A stretch of 64,000 bases of DNA, taken from the NCBI GenBank assembly GCA_012934845.2, contig WNNJ02002477.1, positions 25,409-89,408 of the forward strand, read 5' to 3'. Under the pieces are notes generated by a model that was not told the DNA's origin, made no database searches, and saw only the letters and a list, made by a program, of their open reading frames with translations. A program made the position numbers and the translations under genes. This stretch comes from Pomphorhynchus laevis. Taxonomy: Eukaryota > Acanthocephala > Palaeacanthocephala > Echinorhynchida > Pomphorhynchidae. Positions 21,601 to 35,491 of this stretch are shown here, in pieces. Numbering within the stretch: the stretch's first letter is position 1; every line of letters starts with the position of its first letter.

Positions 21601-24600
21601 TGCTACACATTAAGGAATGTGCCTTCTGGTTGATGAATGGGACCTCGATGAACTTTTTCCCTTCAATTGCATATCGTTGTCTTTGATCATTTGTAATGCG
21701 ACGGGCGCGATGGAATGCGCGATTAATGATATTAGGTGGATAGTCAGACTTTCCACCTATTATCATTTACGCTAGTTTTCACGAACAGAATTTTCTGAAA
21801 TGGTATTTATTTGAGTGAGAAACTTCTGTTTTTTCAAATTTGACGTTCCTCGCTTTGTGAAACGTTTTTAATTTTAACGTTTTAAACTAAATTTTTTCGA
21901 TCGACTTAAATATAATAGTATGTCAGAGGATAATCGAAAAGAGCATTATACCCTATCTTGTATGACAATTCAAATTTGATATTGGTTTCCTTCAACGAAT
22001 ATTCTTTTGTTAGAATGCTCTGTCAAGAAAGCCAAAATCAGTGAATCTTTATCAATCTGAAATCCGGATTGTCAAGACTCGTTCTGGTAGAGGAGCTTAT
22101 CCGCATTTGAGAATGTTAAATAATAATTATAGCAAGTTCCTTGCTCACTTCCCCCGTGACGTTTTAGGATTTTTAAGTAAACAACGACTTCTCTGAACCG
22201 TGTAAGAGCTTCCTGAGTAATCCTACCCTTTGTTGGAACCAGTGACCCCTAGCATTTAGACAGGGTCGAAATATGCACTTATATTTATTCAATCAGTAAT
22301 TTCTGACTTGTTGGGGAGCAAGTAATTCGTAGACAATTTAACCCATATACTATTTGCAATTATTAAGTAACATCCGTTCTATGTAACTCTACGTTTGCAC
22401 ACATTTATTTCGAATCCAATTAGTCATTGAATATCTGATCATTTGAGTCCACACAGATCACACCTCTAAATATCTATTGATGAACTAATATTACGATATT
22501 TTCATAATATCAGTTGTGTGAGACCTAGTTGAAGATATACATACTGGTCCTCAATTATATTTGGTTAATAATATTTTTAAACGGTGGCTTTATCACATCA
22601 TCTAGAATACAAAATAAAATTGCCCATATTATCCCATGGTCATGCCCTGTAGATTGATGGACCGAACTTTTGACAGTATCGTTAGTTGCTATAGATATTA
22701 AGGATGACCATTTTACTCTACCGCTTTACCACTCAAAGGTTCGTAATGCCCAGTCAATATATTCATTTTTAGCTGCCTTTCCTTGGATATATTACATTCC
22801 GTCCGGATGACGGGAGCGTATTTGTTCTTCGAAGTATTTATAATTAGCCACTACACTCGTATGTGTCGGTTACCGAAAAAATAGGTGTCTTGAACCTCGC
22901 TATTTACATTCGGTAAAGAAAACGTCGAGTCTTAAGGTTCTTAGGCCTGCTAGATTCAAGTTGAATGAATAGTCAAGATTGTTCCATGTTTGTACTGGAA
23001 TAAAGTGTTTTAACTGCCTATTATTCTATAGTTTATCACTTAATGTTATTACTGTAATACATAACATTTGAAAATAATACACAAATAGCATTTAATTTAA
23101 CAAATTACAACTGAAATTAAACATTTAATTTTTAAATTTTAAAAATTAATTTTAGTGAAAATGCCAAAGCAGAATAGTATGCACGCGGTACATACTGTTT
23201 TCAACTTCATTCACCTAAATAGTATATTATTATTTCACCTATATTATTGTATCTTACGTTTGTAGTACATCAAGATGAATATCAATAATTAATATTTAAT
23301 GAAGCAATAAAATTAAACACTTTACATTTTATAAAATATTATTGAAATTCAAGATTTCAGTTAATATTGACGCTTCTATAAGTTATTTTAGTCATTTTAA
23401 TTAATTTGCATAAATTAACAATAGATTTCAATATTTCAGTTTTAGTCATTTTCGATTAATTAATACCAATTTAGATTAATCAATATTTAAATCAAAAATA
23501 AATGTTTATTTATTTTTGACCAAAAATGAATTTTTTGTCAAAAGTTTAACTAAGTTTTAAACAGCATTTTACCCTCACGAAAACAGCGATATTTTTTTAC
23601 CGAAGTTTTGGCCAATTTCGATGATTTTAAAAAAAATATTATACAAAAATTGAAATATCTCAGACATAAGTACTTATAATTCGGGAAGAATTTAAAGAAA
23701 TTTACAAAACGTACAATCGTTCGGAATTTTCAAATTGTAGTTATGCCTTATGTCATCTTTTCCCCTGCAGCTTTGATGTGGATTAATTTCAGTATAATTC
23801 AACGGAAATAATTATCATAGCAATTTTAAGCATAGTAGTATTATCGAAATTCATTTAATGGTTATTGATAAGAACATTATTAAAAATTGACGATGAAATT
23901 TTATATCTCCATTCTACTAAACGATGCTTTTTTATTCTTGTTAATAATGGGGGTTTAGTCTGTCCAACGAAAGTCTGTCTAAAACAGGTTGTTCAGGTTT
24001 TGCTATCATTGTCATTCTTAGTTAATTAAAATATTAAGGTTAAAAACCGTTATTAATATAACGGTTTTAAAATATTAAAACCGTTATTTTCTTATTAAGT
24101 TTTTGAGTTTAATAAACAATTTTACGAAAACCGTTATTTTCTAAATTATTTATAAAGTTCGATGCTTATCTTTAAGCTATGATTGTCGATACACTCTTGA
24201 TTGTATGGATTACTGTTTTATTGATTGGTTTAACAAAAGAATTCGTCAACGATTACCCGGCATTACAGCGGATGAGTTTGAAATCGTAATAACTAAACTT
24301 GAGGATTATTTTCTTGGAAAAATCTACAAAGAATACGGTCTTGCATATACATTTGATAATGATATTTGCTGTGATATTTGCAGAGGGGTATTATTTTTCA
24401 AGAGATGCAAAACACTATCTATTATTTTGGTCTTTTTTATTAAACTTTTTTAAAGGATCGAGTAAGTTCTATCGACGATATGTTGGTATGTGACGGATGT
24501 GATGTAGCTGTACATAGTGTAAGCATAACATCAAGCCAATCGTGTTACGTAAAAAGCTTTATTTATTGTAGTCGTGTTACAACGTAGCAGCAAAACCAAA

Positions 24601-27600
24601 TGATAAGAAGCCATGGCTGTGTCTGCCATGTATAGAAAACGTTCGTCCAAAATGCATATATTGTATATGCAGAAAAGGTGCATTTAAAACTTCAAATCGG
24701 TAACGGTTTTTCGATTGTTTGTACAGTATCCTAGTTGTTTCCTAACGTCATTTGAAAATATTAGCTGTTTAAGTCAGAGATCAGTAACATCTTGTAAAAA
24801 ATAGTTAACGATGAGTTGATTGGCAGTAAAAATTAATGACTCCGTATTATATATTCCGATAAATTATTGTTTTAAATTTAACAAATACCTATATCTTTTC
24901 TGAATTATTTTAAATAATTCAGAAATTAATCTTAATTCAAATTAATTTTATTTTTTTTTTATTTTTATGAATTTTAAGCTATACTTGATATGAATTTGTA
25001 CAGGACTGTACAAATAAGATATTTGTATTTACGTAAAAAATATAAATTTATATATTTTATAAATATATAAATAAATTTATCAAAAATGCTGTTTTTTTGA
25101 AGAAATTGGATTCCACAAATAAGTACCAATGTCACAAATAAATCCGTGTGTAATTTCATATCATTTAAATAAAACATCATCTAGATTGTGGCGTATGATT
25201 TGTTAATAATAAAGATGTTTAATAATTAAAAATAATATAAAAATACAAAATATTTGTACATATCGATGATATGTGTGTACTTTGCGTTAATTTTAAAACT
25301 AATATTTAAGTATAATGTTATGAACACTTAAAATGAATTTAAATTTATATCGTATTTCTCCCCGCTACAATATTGATTTGAGGCCGAAACTTTATTACAC
25401 AGCTACTCCTCGTTATATTCTCTAATTATCACACTGAAACGTTGAATATTATCTAATAATTCTTCTGGGTTATAATAGTTCCTTTTAGCATAAAAAGAAT
25501 TATTTTATTTGTTAATATTAATATTTGTTCCTTTTAATATTTGTCCCTTTATAGATTTTGAATTTTTCAAATTTAATTTAATGCTAAATTAATTAATTAA
25601 TTTAGCATTAATGGAAATTAATTTACATTCAGATTAATAAAATTAAATTAATTTCCATTCAGATAATGGAAATTTCTATGAAATAAAGAATATAAAGAAT
25701 TAAGATTTTTTATTTTAAAAAATTACAACGAATTTTTTACATTCACATTAGTTAATTATTGTTATTTTTAATTATTTATTATTATCATTATTTATTCGAT
25801 GACTTAATCGAATACACCTAAATAGAACCTTCAAATAGGCGAATACACCTATAATGTGCGGAATTTTTTATCACATAAGTTTATTTTAATTAGAACCTTC
25901 AGATATGCGAATAAATTTACAAGCGTTTCGATTTCTTTCAATTAAAATTAACGATTTTTATGATGCAATATCGATTTTTATCAAAGCACCTACATACAAA
26001 TGAACTATATTTGACAAACCATTGACCATATAAAGTTTGACTACTTTTATTATAAAATATCTTCTCCATCTACGATGGAGAAGATATTTTTAATTTTGTC
26101 GTAAAAATTAAAAGTCGACAAAAGTTACAGGAAATTTAATGGTTTTACAGTTGAATTTCAGGCAACTCACGTAGTGTTTGCCTTGATATTATTATCAGTG
26201 AAGGATAAAGACTAGTTGTTAAAACAACAAAGATTTGCTGCTAGCATTGATATAAATATCCAATCGTCTGATTGTCAAAGTCGTTTTTCTGGAATATGGT
26301 AATTTGTTGATAAAGTAAATTACTAAATAAATTAAATTAAAAGCCATGAATTAGCGCTTTGATCAGTCCTTGATGTGTCAATTCAATAAAACCATAGTAT
26401 CTATGGAACGAATTGATTTAATAATTAAATAGTTTTTTTCGTCAACTACTGTTAACTCCATTGATCGTATAAAAGAAAGTAAATTTGCTTATTTTTTAAC
26501 TTAATATCAACTTCATCGATCTTATTTTTTTGGCACTTAACACCAATCTTATATTTTGTCGATAAAATATAAACAAATTTATTTCTTTATTATTTTTTAT
26601 AAAATGTTATTTAACTTTTATATAAAATATTAAATGTATTTTGATAATAATATAATTAAATTAATATTTAATTATAAATATTATTCCGTAAATTATTTAT
26701 GGATATTTTTTATCTAAATGACAATGTTTTACTCTAAATAAATTTTTATTTAAATAATATAAGTAATATTTATCGTTGTTTTATAAGCAAATCGGTTAAT
26801 TGAGTCTACGCATTTTTTACATAGATGTAAAAAGGTAAATTTTGAAAAGGTCAGTTACCGGTAAATACTTTAAGGAATCGATTAATTCCGGATCGTTTAG
26901 ATCGATCATTTTGTTAAGATTTAGTCAACTAAAATATAAACTGTTAATATAATAAAATGATTCGTATAACAAATAAAACGATTATAACATAATAAAACAA
27001 TCTCATTCGACAAGGATATATATTTTACCGAGAATAGTCTGCATATATTTGTAATATAAATAATATACTTATTTTTGTGTTTTATTGAACAGAAATATAA
27101 TTTAGTGTTAGTTAATTTAGTGATTTATTGAAATTATGTTGCCAGAAATATAATTTATTATCAGTATAAATTTATACATTTTATAGTTTATCGATTTTTT
27201 AAAATTTCATATTTAATGGAATTTTAAAAATAACAAAATGATTGTAATGATGATAATTTTTATAAATTCTAATTTAACAATTAGAAATAAGTAAGTGTTT
27301 TTGGCATTAAAGATCAGAACCACGTATTTTAACAATATGTTGTATGATTTTAAATTTATTGGCAAATACGTTTTAGTTCAAACCATAACAGATGGGTTCA
27401 TGAAAGTTGTTCATATTTTATTTCACAAAAGAAAACATCCAGTCATTTAAATGCAACTGAAAGCCGAGCGGTAATCAGTGAAACAAAGGTAATGTACTAT
27501 AAAATTAATTTTGTATCATAATTTTTTATTCAGACTTTCGATAATACGCTATGCTCGTTGTGCTTTTCTAAATATGGAAAGGTTGTCAAATGTTCATCAT

Positions 27601-30600
27601 CTGATTGCTGTAGATATTTTCACATAACGTGCGCTCTAGATGCTGGCTTGTATTTAAAGCGTCAATTCAGCAGTAAAAATAAATTAAAAACGGTAAGTCT
27701 GCACCGTACTTTACTTTATTAATATGCTTTAATCCATTTTTAGAACGTTATAAAATTTAAATATTAAATTCTTTAATTTGGATAACGCAACTTTTAATAG
27801 CTCTATATGGTGTTGAATGATTGTTAAATGACTTTTTTGAATGACTTAATATTAATATCAATGTAAAATATAATTTTGAAATATTAAAATATTAATATTT
27901 TATATTAAAATGTTTTTAAATATGTTCGACCTTGTTGATAAAGGTATTATCAATGATCATTTAGAGTGTCCATCACAAGCATTTAATAATAGGGTTTTTC
28001 GATAAGCATCATTACTTTTCCAATCAATATCGACAATTTTGCAATCCATCTATTTTTTCAACCAATCTCGACACTGCAAACAATCTCGACGCTTTTGAAA
28101 ACGATAGGAATTAAAACTCTATAATCGTTTACTAAAGAATATTTTCACCTCAAAAAACGTTTTGGCATAGTTTTCAACTTTTTAGCATTTTCTTTGGAAA
28201 AATTACAATATCTTGAATTAATTTCAAACAAAGAGATATAAATTGCAAAACCTATTTTCATCTTTACATTTTCTTCTAATCATCACGTTTTTCTACGGAG
28301 AAAATCATTGACAATAGAATATTATGAGTTTCCAACTTTGGATATCACAATCTTTTGGGCCTGATGACAACGGCAAATCAAACTAATCACGAAACAATGG
28401 TTGTTCTCCTTGCATTAGTATTAAGTTCATAAAATGCATGTGCACACTCAATGTGCTTTTAGATTGTCGAGTTGCTTCTTTGTTCAGGAAAAGTCATTGA
28501 GCTTTTTAAGCCTTAATAAAGCTGCTTTAAAACACGAGATAAAGATACATTAAGTGAGAACTGATTTTGCACATTTTCACTCAATTGCTTCAATGTAAGA
28601 AGCAGTTGTTGTCTACATATAAGATTAATTATTGTTTATGTTATTGGGACAGTAAGGTTTTCCTAATCTCTCAATTTTTGATAAGATTGTAGTTTCTCGT
28701 CATTCTCATGGGCCGCGCTATTGATACCAATATGTTCCTGTCTTCAGACGAGATAGAACTTTTAATTATAGAATTTTTGGTTATGCAAAAAAGTAAAACT
28801 TTTATGAAGGTTGTCGAGATTGATTGTAAAAAAGGTAGAACTTTTACGTTAACGTTGAATAGCATTATTATTGCTATTCAAAATTACGTCAAAAGAGCGT
28901 TTCGGCATCTATTTCTAGAGAAATAGTGTCCGAAACTTAATAAGATAGCATTTCCTCTTATCTCTAATCCTTATTCTTATACACCGTCTGTTATTTATTA
29001 GTCAATTCATAAAAATTGACTTTTCTCAGAAGGAACAGCAGTTCCTTCTGATGTCATCTAATTCTTATTATGATACATCTATTATTTATTAGCATGTAAG
29101 ATCAGATTAAATACTTCATTAGCATTCATTTGGCCTCGCTGCCCCTCCTGATGACTTCTAATCCTTATTGTTATACATTGTCTATTATTTATTAGTCAAT
29201 TCATAAAAATTAACTTTTTAAATTTCAATTTTAAATTTTAACTTGACATAAGTTATATGAACTCTTATATAAAATTATTTATAAATATTTTTATTTACTT
29301 TTAATTATTTATAATTTTCTATAATTATTTTAATTACTTATAATTATTTTATTTACTTTTTTAATATACGTGTACTCAGTTACCTGATCTGATTATTTCA
29401 GATGGCGTTTTGTTTCCGTTTTCGTGTTATTGTATATTACATATATTAAGATTTATAATATATTAAATATTTCATTTGGACAACGACATTTTTTTACATC
29501 AGAAATCACGACCTTATTATTAACCTTATTATTAAGGTTAATAGTCATTTATAAATTTTATAAATCTTAACAGATTTATAAATACAGATTACATTCGATT
29601 ACAATTTATATTTTATATCAATATAAAAATGTTATTGTATATTAAACGTTGTTATACCAATATTAAACATTATGTCTGTCTAAATTTTAAATTTGCTTGT
29701 AAATGTAAACTCTTTAGTTATTTTTCTATACATTTAGGTTTATTGCGCGATTCATATGTTAAAAGCTCAAGTTACCTCGGATCAGTGTCACTATCTTGCG
29801 GATAAACCTGATCTTCCCTCCTTCATTAGCTTAATAAGACAAAGTAAATGCTGCATTCTTCGAAAGCTCGACATTTTTGATATTATGAAGAATATTGACA
29901 TAAGAAAAAATTTAAGCGATGTTGTGATCTACTGGAAAGAAAGGAAACTTGTAATAGGTCAATAGTCTAGTTGCTTATGTATAACGTAAATACATTTTAG
30001 GCCCAATCTTGTGATAATCTGACAGGCTTCGTTAGCAATCTGCCTAGATTAAAACGAGACGAAATTAGTAGACTTGCGGCCATTTCTGATTCTACAATGC
30101 AATTTATTATCTTAAGACAGAGTCTGGAATCTGTAAGTATAAGCATGATATTTGGAAATTTTATTCATTTCATATAATATATTAAGTTCTTTATTTTTAT
30201 TCGCGTTGTACTTTCTCGTAAAAATGTGTTGTCTAAAGATTGTATTTCCACTGTATAAGCTAAAGCAACAAACGTATATAATATAACAGTATTTGTGTCA
30301 ATGCATAATATTTCTGTTGTATATTTAGCTTACCTTGTTTTGTGAATTAAATAATAACATTTTTAAAAGTAATCAAGGGATTAACTTGATTACTAATCAA
30401 GTTAATCAGGGTAAATAGCTTACCCAGTTAGTTTGACAAATGTACGGTTTTTATTATTAAATATAAAACAACAATGAAACATGTTTAAGTTCGAATTCGG
30501 ACATGAAGTTATACTTAGATCAATAGAACTTTTAAAGCGAATTCGAAATACTTTGTGAATCTCAAAAACGAAATATTTGCTTATACCCATCGGATTTTCT

Positions 30601-31761
30601 TTGGATCCTTGCGGTTAAGAAAACCTCGATTAGAAATCGATCTAAAAATAACTATGACTTTGTTTTATTACTTTTATATAATAATTAAATGAGTATTAAT
30701 ATTTAATAATAATTAATTATTAAATAATTATTAATTATTTGCTTTTGGTGAAATCAATAATTATATATAAATCATTATATATTAAATAATTTAATAATTA
30801 TAATAATTAATTTAATTATTATTATTTAATTATATATTAAATAATTATGAATATTTAATACTAATTAAATAATTATTAATATTTAATAATTATTAATTAT
30901 TTGCTTTTGGTGCAATCAACAATCATTATATATTAAATAATTTAATAATTATAATAATTAATTTAATTATTATTATATTATATTGACATTTGTATTCTAA
31001 CATTCTTGATATATAGTTTAGTTAAATTGGACAAAAGTTTTAAATTATAATGATTTAATAGTATTCTGAAAATCGAATGAATCCTATTAATTTCAATGAT
31101 ATGAAGTAAATACCTTATTTAAAATAAATTAAGCATTTTTAATTTTTTAATATTTTTCAAATAAATAATTTATTTCATATTTTTTTATGAAATTAATATT
31201 AATTTATTAAATTTATATCATTCATTACTCTTTAAAATTTATGCATTAAATTTTAATTTGAGTAAAACCTTTTACTGACTTAAAATTTTATCAATTAAAT
31301 TGTTTTTTTAGGTCAGGCACCTATGTTATATGCTTATCAAAAGGGAAAAAATTAAGCAATCATTAAACGACTGCCAACACACCATGATAAAGTTAAAGCT
31401 CAGGCATCGTACTGTCAGTGCTTTATCTTCAAGCGTTAAAGAACATGCCAATAGAACCCTGTTAGTGAAAAAATTACATAAAGAAAATTATAAATCATCA
31501 ACTAATCAAAAGAAACACAAAGAGGATAGATCCTCTATTGAAGTACATCCCATAGTTTCACCATCATTGAGCGATTCTGATCACAAAAATCATCGAATCA
31601 GCAATCATATCTCCTTGACTAGCGAACAATGCGCTACTTCACTAAAATCTGCAATGGATTGCCAAGACATCGACGATCGCAAACGTCTAGCCAACACGGA
31701 TTCAACTGAATATCAGCCATCGCTTCCGAAGCTATTGTACTTTGAAAATGGGAGCTTTTAA
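18699..31761 (+). CDS. JADE-family PHD-finger protein (HBO1 complex scaffold)
   Basis: Ten exons predicted: 18699-18749, 19690-19901, 24177-24387, 24456-24518, 24572-24699, 27392-27488, 27534-27692, 29738-29950, 30001-30132, 31312-31761. All phases fit and the total of 1716 nt gives 571 aa. JADE proteins are chromatin readers that scaffold the HBO1 acetyltransferase complex. An EPC-like segment (TLDCMDYCFIDWF) lies near residues 93-105. PHD1 runs about 153-199 (CDIC, CDGC, HSSC, CLPC). The extended PHD runs about 207-313 (CIYC, WVHESC, CSLC, YFHITCALDAGLYLK, VYCAIH). VRHLCYMLIKREKIKQSL at about 423 is the JADE-specific motif that separates it from BRPF; no bromodomain or PWWP is seen. Human JADE1 is 842 aa, so this protein is short and its C-terminal tail is Ser/Lys-rich. 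The first two exons are less certain. Long introns hold a Penelope-like fragment and repeats. Confidence 0.88.
20131..20345 (+). repeat. Family S interspersed repeat, copy in JADE intron 2
   Basis: Starts GATGACCTCTAATCCGTATT, passes through GATACACC, TTATTTATTAATCAATTCAT and an AT-rich body, and ends AAATACGAATACTCAGTTAT. The same order recurs at 20745, 28955, 29144, 35868, 36212 and 36955 on the plus strand, and inverted at 45.2-46.05 kb and 52.8 kb. No coding potential; a SINE or MITE is likely. Confidence 0.75.
20745..20945 (+). repeat. Family S interspersed repeat, second copy in JADE intron 2
   Basis: GATCTCTAATCCTTATTCTG begins the copy, with TCTGTTATTTATAAGTCAAT next and AATACGTATAATCAGTTATC at the end. 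It lies 600 bp from the copy at 20131, in the same orientation. Confidence 0.72.
21000..21800 (-). mobile_element. Penelope-like element 3' fragment with GIY-YIG endonuclease
   Basis: The minus-strand ORF 21188-21766 (192 aa) contains FESTGVVYNFPCLQCKKIYV followed by GQTGRPLAIRTKEH, the GIY-YIG endonuclease core with its upstream C-x-x-C, diagnostic of Penelope-like retroelements. The preceding part, with NLSLRRNDIFPF, corresponds to the RT-endonuclease connector; the RT itself is missing (5' truncation). Downstream at 21050-21100 on the minus strand is a conserved terminal motif, GAAGATGACG and later GCGTCGAAATATTGG, as found in terminal repeats of these elements. The frame is open, so insertion may be fairly recent. 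It sits antisense in JADE intron 2. Confidence 0.88.
24388..24455 (+). other. Short intron of the JADE gene (68 nt) splitting PHD1
   Basis: GTATTA donor and TAAAG acceptor. Removing it joins CDICRG to DRVSSIDDMLVCDGC in frame. One of several introns of 43-68 nt seen in the host genes here. Confidence 0.85.
28950..29115 (+). repeat. Family S partial copies in JADE intron 7
   Basis: Two head fragments in tandem: TCTAATCCTTATTCTTATAC at about 28960, then a second with TCTAATTCTTATTATGATAC after CAGTTCCTTCTGATG at about 29040. Each is cut off after the TTATTTATTAG segment. Confidence 0.65.
29144..29670 (+). repeat. 530-bp repeat shared with SSU72 intron 2
   Basis: Starts with a family S head (TTCTAATCCTTATTGTTATA) and continues through ACTCAGTTACCTGATCTGAT, GGACAACGACATTTTTTTAC and GTTGTTATACCAATATTAAA. 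A closely similar block lies at 36212-36752. Both are intronic. Confidence 0.85.
30680..30985 (+). repeat. AT-rich local duplication in JADE intron 9
   Basis: A block of A/T-only sequence with TTAATTATTTGCTTTTGGTG occurs at about 30680-30790 and again at about 30860-30985. Low complexity. Confidence 0.7.
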
Positions 31762-34183
31762 TATTAACTGTAAAGATTTGTAATTAACAAGTTATTGTAT
31801 TACCTATTTATATTATATTTGCCTTTTCTTTTTAATTCAAAATGCAAATTGATTAGCCCTAGATCACTCAAGTACACAGGCTTAATGCAACCTCTTGGAA
31901 TGCTTTCTGGTTTTAATCCTACTAAAATTCGAGGAATACTATACCATTTATTTCACAATTCGTAGATCGTAAGATCAATATTATATGGGAATTACTGCTT
32001 AGAATATTGTATGTAGATTAAAGTTATATTATGTCTTTCTTTAAAATTGACGCGACGAGATTTTAGGTGATAATTTATTACCCCACATCATAAGATTTAT
32101 ATTATCTATTATACATTTCCTAGGAAGCACATAATGAGATATCCTGGCATATTTTATTATCTACGACTATATATTGCCTGTGATTTCACGTGTAATATTT
32201 CATACCGAAGTTAACAGCCCTATCTTAGCGTCAAAGATTGTACATCTTAACTTTATAAAAGGAGTGTATTAATAACTCAGCAATTTCTTAAACACACAAA
32301 TGAACTTTATAATATTATGTGAGATAGTCACTTTGGAAATTAGTTGTTGAAAAAGGCTAAACGTCTGCACAAATATAATCAAAGCATAATAAATTTAAAC
32401 AAAAATATCATGTTTGATTTCTCTGATCCGTATAACCTATCATTTCACCATTAAATTGCCATTAACCTCTCATATAACATCTAAATACGACCTCCAATAT
32501 CTACCGTTGATAACCGCTAACTTTACATTTGCCATACTTCTGTCACTTTGTAATATTGACAAAATGAGGCAATACATCATTGGCATGTATTTGACAATTT
32601 GCTTGTTGGGTTGAGAAACATTGGCCGAAACCTGATGACATACCGATTAATTCTGATTATCTTTAATATAAATTCTAATATACGGTATATTATAAATCAT
32701 AAAATAAAAAGAGTAATCCTTTTAAGATTTTAGTACAAAATATGTCGCTGTTGCGTGATATAATTATATATCATGATATGATGGATTTCCATATACAAAT
32801 CATAATAATAAATCATAATCAATAAATTGATAGTAAATCAATTTATACAATAAATTGATACAATAAATCGTCATGTACAAAAAATATTGATGTGTAACTA
32901 AACTTTTTAGGTTACACGTCCTAAAAACCAAAATAGTTAAAATAATTATTGATTATTTTTCAAAAATATAGCTTTTATATTGTAATTATTTATAAATTAT
33001 TATATAAAATTATTATATTGTAAGTATTAATTATTAATATATAATTTATATATTTATATATACTTTATATAAAGTATATATAAAGAAAAGTTGCAGTTTT
33101 TGATAAAGAGCAGCGAAAGAAAATAAAAAATGGTTATAAGAGACAATTAACTAGTCTTTGTAATTAGTTACACTTAAAATAACAGGAATTTTAAATTTAT
33201 CCTTATCATATGGTGAATAATTTGTTGTTTGTTCATTTTGTTGTTCAAAATGAACAACTGATAATATATCGAAAATTCGACTTCAGTTAAAATTCTCTTT
33301 TTTGATCTAATTTTATACGTGCACAACAAATTAACATTTAAAGGCAAACTTTGAATTTATGATTTGAGATGATGTACTTTAATCAAATCATATTCAAATT
33401 TGATATTATGAATATAATTTTATTATGTAAAAGTTTGTCAAATTATATATTTATGAAATTAAAAGATAAGCTACCAATTATAATTTTAAATTGATAAAAG
33501 TTCAATTTTAAAATGAATTGAACAAATAAAAAATTTTAATTTTAATTTAATTTATAGTTTAAAGTTTTAAATATTATGAATTTCTAAATATGTTGTTAAT
33601 TAAACAAGTGTATAGTTGCAAACAAAAACCCACTATTTCAAAAGTAAGAAAGAACTACAAACTAATTTATTTTTCAAATCCATTTTGTTAAAATAAATTT
33701 GAAATATAGATTGGGAAAATTAATGTAAATTTGATAAAGAATTTTAACTTTCTAAGTAAGCCAACTTACGTCCTCAAAAATTATTTTGTTTTTTTTTCTT
33801 CTAAATTTGTAATTTTTCATTAACGATTTACAATTTCTTAAATTTATAGTATTGCGACAAAATTGGCAAAGCCTATCTGCAAATATGCTTTTATTTTTTC
33901 CATTTACAAAGTATAATATAAAGTGCTATAACGTATTTAAGCATGGGTTTTTAAAAATAAAACAAATGATAAATGTTTTATAAAAAGTATAAAAATATAA
34001 AATATTTAATTTATATAAAAACTTTCTATATACAAAGTGTAATGTTTGCCAGATATATAAATTATATTAATCATATATATATGTTAATATCCATAATGTC
34101 AGTGATAACCACCAGCTCGGATCCTTTGTAAGAATGACGAATATATATTGTTTTAGGTCTCTAACTTTTTTACCTTAAAAAAG

Positions 34184-34249
<66 letters not shown>

Positions 34250-35491
34250 AGATTAATTAATGGTCAACTGTCGCTTTCAGTACTGAGAACTTTAAATTAA
34301 CAAACGAAAGATTATTTTAAATAATAATATTTAATGTTTTATAAACAATATAAAATATTGTAGATAATTTATATTTTATACAATTATATATTATAATATA
34401 TTTTGATATATTATGATGCATTAGTAATATTTCAATATAAATAGAAAAACTAAAAATATTATACCTGTGTTGGAACCAACAACGAGTTTCAATAATTATA
34501 TTACTGTTTCTATCGATATTTTTCCTTATATTACCGTTGTTCATGATCGGGTTCACTTTCTATCGTGAAAATAGATGAACGAACTACATATTTCTAACAA
34601 CCCTAAGCAAAGGCAATAACTAAAAACGCATGCTTAGTGATAACAGCGCTTAGTGATAACACCTCGATTTTGCCCTTAAGAAACTATTCAGAAGTGTGAA
34701 TACTTGAATATTATAGGCCCATAAGCACAATAATGTGTATAATATATAAATTATAATATAATTTAATATTATATTAATAATAATTATAAATAGTTATATA
34801 TTATATTAAATTTATAATTATTGATTATATTAAAATATGGATTTTAATATTATATATAATAAGGCAATATAATAAAATAAGGCAATGCATTGACGATATA
34901 TCTTGCATATTGATTGAAGTTTTAATGAAGCCAAGAAAAAGAAGTGCTTAAATTAATATTAAGTATTTAGATTTTAAATCTATTCTAGTCCGGTTATGGT
35001 AGTGATTCATTCCTTTTTCGTTTGTCGTGGTAATAGGCTCGTATTTACATCATTCATTTCCAATGATGCTAGTCATCAAAGTGTTCAACTAAATAAAGAA
35101 AAATTATTATTAAAGTAGGTTTTAAATATAATATTTTATAGTAGAAAAATGTCAATGTTATCTACTTTTAGTGTAAATTGTTGCAATTGCTCGATATTTA
35201 TAAAATTACTAATTGGTTTATATCACATTGCAAATCGGTTACGCCGATCGGTTCTTATGCCGAAATTGGAGTATATTTCATCACACTTAATTACTATATC
35301 TTTACATAGCATTACCGAAATTCACTGATTTTTTTCTAGCTAGAACGGTTTCCTTGACGGAAATTTGCAGCTTGATCAAAGTTCATACTGTTTTTCTGAT
35401 AAGGATAAACATTCGTAGCATTCTTTAGTAGGGAAAATCATTGACCGCAGAGAAAATCTCGATTATTTAACCACAACAATATCGGTGTATA
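31762..35491. other. Intergenic region between JADE and SSU72
   Basis: AT-rich with no gene recognised. It contains a family S head relic (GCCGAAACCTGATGACAT) near 32620, a long TA tract at 34184-34247 and low-complexity stretches. Small ORFs here (for example 32414-32614 and 34317-34556) show no conserved motifs. No clear poly(A) signal for JADE or promoter for SSU72 was identified. Confidence 0.6.
34184..34247. repeat. (TA)n microsatellite
   Basis: About 60 bases of alternating T and A in the JADE-SSU72 intergenic region. Confidence 0.93.

Noticed and set aside
28708-28926. 72-aa plus-strand ORF in JADE intron 7
   Set aside because: No conserved motif, lies in an intron, and a similar-sized frame is open on the other strand.
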